From positions 62,001 through 126,000 of the forward strand of contig JADFIR010000002.1 in assembly GCA_022566535.1 (NCBI GenBank): 64,000 bases of DNA, written 5' to 3'. This DNA comes from Planctomycetota bacterium (lineage in GTDB: Bacteria; Planctomycetota; Phycisphaerae; Phycisphaerales; SM1A02). Position numbers and translations under genes: made by a program. How positions within the stretch are numbered: position 1 is the first letter of the stretch; each line of letters begins with the position of its first letter. Of the stretch, positions 59,006-64,000 are shown piece by piece. Below the pieces are notes generated by a model. That model saw only the letters and a list, made by a program, of their open reading frames with translations, was not told the origin of the DNA and did not search any database.

Positions 59006-59887
59006 CTACCTGTCGATTGCAGCCACACTTTGCGCGATCTTCAGGGAACGATATTCAGTACTAATCGCCGCCTCCGAGATATCAAAGGGCAGAGGACCCG
59101 CAACGAGGCTCTTGTAGGCATCCGTCGCGCTTGGCACAACGCCTCGCATTCGGCGTAGATAGTCTTGGTAGTACGGCCGCTCGCGATCACATTCTGAGTG
59201 CAATGAAAAGCGCCTCACGGCCTGATAGACGCGGCTGACGCTGATCATTAAGACTGTTGCCTTTAGGCTGAGATCCTCCGGCCGAAGATCTGGGGCTGCC
59301 ATTACTACGAACTCCCTGTCACGGAGATTCGTGCTACCGGCATCATGCGAGGTCGAGCGGAGCGTGGGATGCTTAATCTTGCACAGGTATTTGTAGACAG
59401 AATACACCTCGCGCCAAAGTATCTCAGAGTCGTCGTCAGGAATGCTATTGCCGCAAATTGCCGCTTCCTCGCGCATCAGCTGTGCGTGAAGTTTTGCCAG
59501 TTCGAGTGGCGACCAGGGTAGATCACCGGATGAGCTTTCCTGAAGTTCGCGAGCTCTCGCTTCACTTCCTGCGAGAGCCTCGACAGCTAGGGCGTGCTCA
59601 TAGAGAGCCGCGGCGATGGCGGCAGCCTCCGACGTGTAGCCCATACAGGTTACGACCCAAACGGCTCGTAGGTCGTTGAGTGATCGCTTCAAGAAGAGGG
59701 CGGCTAGACGCATGTCGAATGCGCTTTCACGGTCATCCGTGAGGGTCGGTGCCTGAACGCCAGCTTCGTAGCAATCCCTGAATGGGGCATGAAAAGCACC
59801 CAGCTGCATCACGAGCGATTCTGACGCAACCGTTTCCAGTCTGCTGCATGCGTCCCAAAGACCGCTTGGCAAGTTTTCCGTTTTCAT
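59006..59887 (-). CDS. Hypothetical helical protein
   Basis: About 293 residues; AGGTGGA precedes the ATG at 59887 by 7 bases (an upstream GTG at 59896 is less likely). Predicted almost all alpha-helical. There is no signal peptide. A middle segment reads MGYTSEAAAIAAALYEHALAV and a later one VYSVYKYLCKIKHPTLRSTS, which resemble HEPN-like or DUF5677-type helical bundles, but key residues for an RNase (R-x4-6-H) are not clear. Its codon choice and lower GC differ from the core genes around moaA, in keeping with acquisition. Function unknown. Confidence 0.6.
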   Translation of the reverse strand: MKTENLPSGLWDACSRLETVASESLVMQLGAFHAPFRDCYEAGVQAPTLTDDRESAFDMRLAALFLKRSLNDLRAVWVVTCMGYTSEAAAIAAALYEHALAVEALAGSEARARELQESSSGDLPWSPLELAKLHAQLMREEAAICGNSIPDDDSEILWREVYSVYKYLCKIKHPTLRSTSHDAGSTNLRDREFVVMAAPDLRPEDLSLKATVLMISVSRVYQAVRRFSLHSECDRERPYYQDYLRRMRGVVPSATDAYKSLVAGPLPFDISEAAISTEYRSLKIAQSVAAIDR

Positions 59888-60143
59888 TCCGTCCACCTAT
59901 CACCTCGGCTTGGCACCAGCCGGGCCAGTATTGACCATTGGCTTAGCGCGTTCCGTGGATGCTAGGCGTTCCCCATCGAGACCGCCATCGCCTAAGAACG
60001 AGATGTTCAGGTAGTCAAGCGAGAGCGCAATGATCATTTTGGCCGGGAGACGTTGAGATGAAAGGTGGAGCAGCCAAACTGGCTGGATAGCCTCAACGCA
60101 TCGCTAGTTACGGAGGCCGACATTCTGCGTCTACTGCACGCGC

Positions 60144-60175
60144 TAGGCACATATCTATATCAATGGTAAGTACCC
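60144..60175. repeat. 32-bp diverged direct repeat, copy B
   Basis: Begins TAGGCACATATC and ends TACCC, matching 58416-58447 at 26 of 32 positions. It lies directly ahead of an integrase-tail-like fragment. Confidence 0.55.
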
Positions 60176-60387
60176 GTAGGGGACGCGAACACCCCCACGA
60201 TTCCCCGGAGAAAACAACCAAATCGCCGGCAGGCGGCGCAGAATCCGGCGCACCTGATGCGCCGAACGCCCCCAGGCGGCCGAATGATCCCGGCCTGTGT
60301 CGCATCATCGACGCCTGGCCGAGCCTGCCGAAGCCGGTCAAGGCGGGCATCGTGGCGATGGTGAATGCAGCGATACAATCAGGGTGA
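60163..60387 (+). pseudogene. Integrase/recombinase-type C-terminal tail fragment
   Basis: The plus strand reads GLCRIIDAWPSLPKPVKAGI and then VAMVNAAIQSG before a stop, a tail (xxVIxAWPxLPxxIKAGIxAMVxAA) that I know from the ends of phage-type integrases and related mobile-element proteins. The part before it is disordered and there is no catalytic domain, so it is probably a remnant. Rest of the gap 59888-60419 shows nothing further. Confidence 0.35.
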
Positions 60388-60419
60388 GCGAAGAGCAGAC
60401 CACCGTCACTAACTCACCA

Positions 60420-60971
60420 CTAGGTGGCGTTCTCGTCCGCGAGTTGTTCGATAGCGCTTTCCCGTACCTCATCCAGATCGCGCGCCGACGTTCGGATGTG
60501 CGCAACCCATTCGTCGGCTGGCCAAACTTCAAGTATCTCGCCAGCGGCAAATACGACAGCCCGCTCCCCTCTACTCGGCGCAAGCTTGAGCGCTCTTGCC
60601 CCCTCCGGAAGCGTAAGCGTGAATCGGCGTGCTTTCGCCTCCCACGAAATCGGCACCGGCCAGGTCGCGGCGGCATAGCGCGCATATTCAACGATTCGCG
60701 AGCCCACTTGTTGTCGTCCGATCTGCCGGCTTCGAAGCTGGATGACGACTTTTGCGTCCTCCTTTAGAAGGTCCGCTGGCGAAACCACCAACCCTCCGGC
60801 TGGCCCCACCATGGCCAGACACTCAACAGTCCCGGCATCCGTGGCCAACCAGGGGACGACCGATGCGACCTCTTCTCGCAGTCGCAAGCGATGCTGCTTT
60901 TCCACCGTGAGTACCCAACTCCGGGGGCTATTCGGATCTGAGAATCCGCCTCTCGAGCCTCTGCGCGCCAT
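60420..60971 (-). CDS. Hypothetical protein, possible AbrB/MraZ-like barrels
   Basis: 183 residues, cytoplasmic. Two beta-rich halves can be seen, around WVLTVEKQHRLRLREEVAS ... ECLAMVGPAGGLVVSPADLL and around RFTLTLPEGARALKLAPS ... VVFAAGEILEVWPADEWVAH. The second ends like MraZ/AbrB barrels (ILEVWPADEW), and the first has the same order of strand, acidic turn and strand, so a double barrel DNA-binding protein is possible. I see no direct family match, and the context (accessory region with recombinase remnants) gives no role. Confidence 0.5.
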   Translation of the reverse strand: MARRGSRGGFSDPNSPRSWVLTVEKQHRLRLREEVASVVPWLATDAGTVECLAMVGPAGGLVVSPADLLKEDAKVVIQLRSRQIGRQQVGSRIVEYARYAAATWPVPISWEAKARRFTLTLPEGARALKLAPSRGERAVVFAAGEILEVWPADEWVAHIRTSARDLDEVRESAIEQLADENAT

Positions 60972-61153
60972 CAGGTATTATGTGCCCAGCATCGCCCAGT
61001 TGCTACTCATATCTGCGCCGATATTGCGCTAAATTGCGGGGATACGTGGGCTTTGACAAGTGGCTGCTGATAGGTATAATTCACCCAGCACGGTCGAATC
61101 GCAGCCAATATTCCGCTCCTCGCAGAAAGAGGGCTTCCTGAGGCTGAGCGGTC

Positions 61154-61753
61154 ATGTCACAATACAGGTGCCGCAGAGGACGATCCGACGTATTGCCCGC
61201 AGCTGAGGCACCCACGATGAAGGTCCTGGCGGAAGCAGGCGCCAAGGAGGGCCACTGTGTAGAACGAACCCTGGACGCTGCCATCGGTGCTTGGACGCGG
61301 GGCGAGCTGACCTACTACGTGCGTCGCAGCGAGGCGATGGAGAACTACCCGGGGGTATGGAGCCTCTTCTCCGAGCGCTTCGATCCCGATGAGGTTGATC
61401 CGCTGGACAGGGCCGATGTGCAGACGGTATTCCAGCGGATGGCTGGTCAGAGGTTGGGTGGGGGGTCGGTGAAAGTGGGACGTTTCCTCAGCGCTCGCTC
61501 TCGATACACGCCCTCGCTCGCTTGCACCGTCAAGCTGTGGATGTATGAGATCGCGCTGGAACGGGACCCCGATCTCAACCCAGATTTCTACAGCGACGGA
61601 GCATGGCTGACGGACAATGATTTCAGGCAACGCGCCGAGGCCGTCCCGTGTGGAATGTGTACACTCATGTGGTCTGACTACCGCAAGAGGTTGGGCTTCA
61701 TCACCGAGCCGTTGACCGTCTTGGACCGCGCGGTCGATGACGATGTCGGTTAG
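61154..61753 (+). CDS. Hypothetical protein, faintly Nudix-like
   Basis: 199 residues from the ATG at 61154; an ATG at 61217 would be a tighter start. The middle segment ELTYYVRRSEAMENYPGVWS resembles the lead-in of Nudix hydrolases (strand, then YPGxWxxPxG), but the Nudix box itself (GX5EX7REUXEEXGU) is absent, so no hydrolase activity is inferred. The C-terminus contains a strand-rich VKLWMYEIALERDPDLNPDF with DGAWLTDNDFRQRAEAVPCG. No signal peptide. Function unknown. Confidence 0.5.
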   Translation: MSQYRCRRGRSDVLPAAEAPTMKVLAEAGAKEGHCVERTLDAAIGAWTRGELTYYVRRSEAMENYPGVWSLFSERFDPDEVDPLDRADVQTVFQRMAGQRLGGGSVKVGRFLSARSRYTPSLACTVKLWMYEIALERDPDLNPDFYSDGAWLTDNDFRQRAEAVPCGMCTLMWSDYRKRLGFITEPLTVLDRAVDDDVG

Positions 61754-61911
61754 ACCGGGAATGGATTGACAAGCGGCGGGCGGCCAACAATGCGAGCACG
61801 GCAGCAGTCGGCCCTAGAGTTTCAGGCTGTGTTGTGCGTGCGCCGCGGTCGGATAGCGGAGGCAACGACGTGGGCAAGCGGCTCGCGGGCTAGGATCTGA
61901 GGAGCCTCGGC

Positions 61912-62835
61912 GTGGGATACGCAGAACGGCTGTGGCGCGTGCGCGACCGATTCCAACAAGCAGCTTCGAAGATCATCCACGGACTGCTCGCACCAGTGAT
62001 CCCGGTTGGCGTCATTCTCCTGATCATTCTGACCGCAGTTCTACTTAGCTTTCTTGCAGCGGATCTCGCCGCCAGGGGCGGGGTGGAGCCTCCTCGCTGG
62101 TCCAGGTTGCTTACATACCCGGTCCTTCGACTCTTCCAAATCGATCCTGAGAAGCTCACCGACGACGTATATGCGCGTGTCATCGCGATCGCGCTCTCCG
62201 GATTCTTAGCGCTCATCGCAATCTGGTACTCCTTTATGCCAGTGCTTGCATACTTCAAGCATCGGTCAGCCCTTGAAAAGGCATCTGTCGTCGAGATTCA
62301 TCCAGTACGACCGGGTAGCAAAGACGACCTCCAGACGATGTACAATTACTATCACAAGGGAACGTTTATCACTGTATTTTCAGGTGACTTTGATTGGATC
62401 CTCAAACACACTGAACTTCGCAATTTGATTGTACGCCTGGCCGGCCAACAAAAAATCCTCCTCGTTAGCTATAAACAGCAGGGCGAGATTGAACAGGGAT
62501 GGAAAGATACTGCACAAGAATTGGACATGGCAGAGCCTTACCAGAAGACGCTTGCGCAACTCCACTCGAGGTTCCGATTCCCTGAGGAGAAAAGGAAGTT
62601 CAAATTTACCCTGATCGAGATTGGATCGGATCAGCACTCATTCCTGTCACTCGTGCCTGCGTTCCCAGGCACAGGCAAGGAGCGGGACACAAACATCGGC
62701 GTCCATAGCGGAAAGAGCGCGCATGCTCTTGCCATCGTGAAGGTCGTGCGCGAGTTCTGCGATCCGACCGTATTGGACAAGCTGCCCGGATGGAACCACG
62801 AACAGCCGAAGCCACAATCCACGGACAACGTATAG
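61912..62835 (+). CDS. Two-TM protein with cytoplasmic PLD-like domain, unknown
   Basis: 307 residues from a GTG at 61912, supported by GGAG 7 bases upstream. Two membrane helices lie near the N-terminus (VIPVGVILLIILTAVLLSFL and VIAIALSGFLALIAIWYSFM) and flank a ~40-residue extracytoplasmic loop. The cytoplasmic part has YNYYHKGTFITVFSGDFDWI and LRNLIVRLAGQQKILLVSYK, reminiscent of phospholipase-D-like sensor domains, although no HKD motif is present. Two-TM plus cytoplasmic domain proteins are common in membrane-acting defence systems, but nothing here proves that. It is followed by a methyltransferase and a P-loop kinase, spaced 26 and 2 bases apart. Confidence 0.55.
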   Translation: MGYAERLWRVRDRFQQAASKIIHGLLAPVIPVGVILLIILTAVLLSFLAADLAARGGVEPPRWSRLLTYPVLRLFQIDPEKLTDDVYARVIAIALSGFLALIAIWYSFMPVLAYFKHRSALEKASVVEIHPVRPGSKDDLQTMYNYYHKGTFITVFSGDFDWILKHTELRNLIVRLAGQQKILLVSYKQQGEIEQGWKDTAQELDMAEPYQKTLAQLHSRFRFPEEKRKFKFTLIEIGSDQHSFLSLVPAFPGTGKERDTNIGVHSGKSAHALAIVKVVREFCDPTVLDKLPGWNHEQPKPQSTDNV

Positions 62836-62861
62836 AGTTTCTGAGCAGGCAGCAGTTATTC

Positions 62862-63599
62862 ATGACCATCCCCGCGACAAGAACCAATGATGTGTGGCTT
62901 GACAAGGCAGAGGCATACTTGGCTCTTATCCACGACGCCGACCGTGACTCGCACTACCTCCGCGCCCACGGGTTGAAGCCGAGCCTTCTTCGCATGGTCG
63001 GCGACTGCTCTTGCGTAAGAGTGCTTGACACTGGATGCGGCGACGGCTGGCTCCTGGATGCGTTGGCACCGGCCGAGGGGTACGGTGGTGATATCTACCG
63101 ATACAACCAATTCCCCGCCCGCTGGCACTTTTCCGTCGAAGACGTGCGGAAAATGTCCTACGCGGATGAGTTTTTCGATGTGACAGTAGCAAGCCTGTTG
63201 CTCATGTGGTTCTCTGAGCTTGATGCGGCTCTAGCGGAGATTCGTCGCGTAACGAAATCTGGAGGCAGGGTCATCATCGCTCTGATGCATCCGGATTTCT
63301 ATAGAACGGGCGAGGTCAGGGCCGATGGTGACTATGTCGTAACCTGCAACCTGGGAACCTCGTTCGTCATCGAGGATCACAGAATTGCTGGAGCTGTTGG
63401 ACCTTTTCAATACCATTACCGCCGCCTGTCCGAGTACGTCAACGCATGCGTCCGGGCCGGCCTGCGGATCGAGGAATTGGCCGACTGGTTCGTCAACATG
63501 GACGACTTTGTGGCGACCTTTGGGAGTGATTGTCCTTCCGGCATGCGAAGAACCGGCAAGGTGCCAATGTACGCCTTTATCCGATGTACTAAGGTGTAA
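62862..63599 (+). CDS. Class I SAM-dependent methyltransferase
   Basis: About 245 residues from the ATG at 62862. Motif I is VRVLDTGCGDGWLLDAL, acidic after strand 2 is GGDIYRYNQ, motif II is FFDVTVASLLLMWFSELDAA and post-motif is SGGRVIIALMHPDFY; LAEIRRVTKSGG is the usual linker. It fits the broad Methyltransf_11/25 group whose substrates are small molecules. An upstream in-frame start (62790) would overlap the preceding gene and lacks support. It is two bases from the next gene, whose GTG follows its stop; both are likely co-transcribed. Confidence 0.72.
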   Translation: MTIPATRTNDVWLDKAEAYLALIHDADRDSHYLRAHGLKPSLLRMVGDCSCVRVLDTGCGDGWLLDALAPAEGYGGDIYRYNQFPARWHFSVEDVRKMSYADEFFDVTVASLLLMWFSELDAALAEIRRVTKSGGRVIIALMHPDFYRTGEVRADGDYVVTCNLGTSFVIEDHRIAGAVGPFQYHYRRLSEYVNACVRAGLRIEELADWFVNMDDFVATFGSDCPSGMRRTGKVPMYAFIRCTKV

Positions 63600-63601
63600 A
63601 C

Positions 63602-64000
63602 GTGCAACGCATTGGCATTTCGGGAACACGCTGGACTGGCAAGTCGACTACTATTCGTACGATCGTCAAGCAGAATCCACAACTGACGATCGAGACATTC
63701 AGGCTAGGATCGTTGGTAGAGGAGTGCCCACACGCAACTGGCGAGCATCAAACGCTGGAAGCTTCTCGCTGGGTAACCGAGCGCTTAGCCGAAGTCCTAG
63801 CATCTCCCTCGACAGCGGACATCCAAGTCTTTGATCGTACACCACTGGATGTGTTCGCCTACACGCTGCTCGCACAGGGCGGCAAGAAGGGTCGAGGACG
63901 TGAGATATTTGATGACCTGCTCGACCTGGTGCGTAGGTTCGATCGTATCTTCTTCGTCCGTGCCTCAGAGCAGTGGCCGCTGGGCGGGCCGCATTCAGAG
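63602..64000 (+). CDS. P-loop nucleotide/nucleoside kinase-like ATPase, 5' part
   Basis: The frame starts with GTG at 63602, two bases after the methyltransferase stop, and is open to the window end (133 codons so far). It reads MQRIGISGTRWTGKSTTIRT, a Walker A loop (GTRWTGKST), and later DIQVFDRTPLDVFAYTLLAQ, where FDRTPLD matches the DRS/ERSPLD region of deoxynucleoside-kinase-like or AAA_28 proteins. FDRIFFVRASEQWPL is a Walker-B-like strand. The family includes NadR-type kinases and stand-alone ATPases of unknown substrate. Likely partner of the methyltransferase. Confidence 0.6.
   Translation, partial: MQRIGISGTRWTGKSTTIRTIVKQNPQLTIETFRLGSLVEECPHATGEHQTLEASRWVTERLAEVLASPSTADIQVFDRTPLDVFAYTLLAQGGKKGRGREIFDDLLDLVRRFDRIFFVRASEQWPLGGPHSE

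Overview
The window is high-GC bacterial DNA, most likely from an uncultured member of the Planctomycetota (Phycisphaerae-like). The evidence is a secreted Cys-rich protein ending in two planctomycete-type dockerin-like repeats, two CRTAC1/FG-GAP/UnbV lipoproteins (one next to a TPR partner), a DUF1570 protease, a DUF4139 pair, an ECF sigma factor divergent from a Ser/Thr kinase, many genes without a clear Shine-Dalgarno, and numerous intergenic palindromes. It also encodes Kdo-lipopolysaccharide functions, so a diderm envelope is implied.

Layout. 1-9 kb: housekeeping genes (pterin dehydratase start, DUF192, PP2C phosphatase, riboflavin synthase, PQQ propeller, purH, methyltransferase, tag, HNH) and an orphan nuoB. 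9-21 kb: DUF1570 protease, coiled-coil protein, YihY, rluB/scpA convergent pair, then the Kdo/LPS run kdsD - HslV-like Ntn hydrolase - kdsC - giant LptC/LptA-like protein, and an orphan nuoC. 21-31 kb: CRTAC1 proteins, a 229-bp non-autonomous transposable-element remnant, a gene remnant, ispD and the dockerin-tailed protein. 31-46 kb: sua5, TolC-like lipoprotein, SH3-type protein, tRNA-Ala, a frameshifted Dabb gene, DUF4139 pair, M16 protease pair, methyltransferase, membrane protein, polyprenyl synthase. 46-53 kb: DNA-damage island with SRAP (YedK-like), ImuA, ImuB and DnaE2. 53-58 kb: kinase/ECF sigma pair, then BNR propeller - MoaD-like - MoaA. 58.3-64 kb: AT-richer accessory region with recombinase remnants, a diverged 32-bp direct repeat, unknown genes and a two-TM protein/methyltransferase/P-loop kinase run cut off by the window end.

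Most notable: (i) a proteasome/HslV-type Ntn hydrolase whose N-terminal nucleophile would be Ser rather than Thr, with Asp17 and Lys33 exactly spaced, sitting inside a Kdo/LPS-export gene order; (ii) heptanucleotide arrays resembling cyanobacterial STRR repeats that end 12-13 bp before the start codons of purH and scpA, each followed by the same pyrimidine leader; (iii) a MITE-like element with 15-bp perfect terminal inverted repeats; (iv) an imu mutasome with a one-helical-turn direct repeat upstream; (v) several families of dispersed palindromes, one with a compensatory base change.
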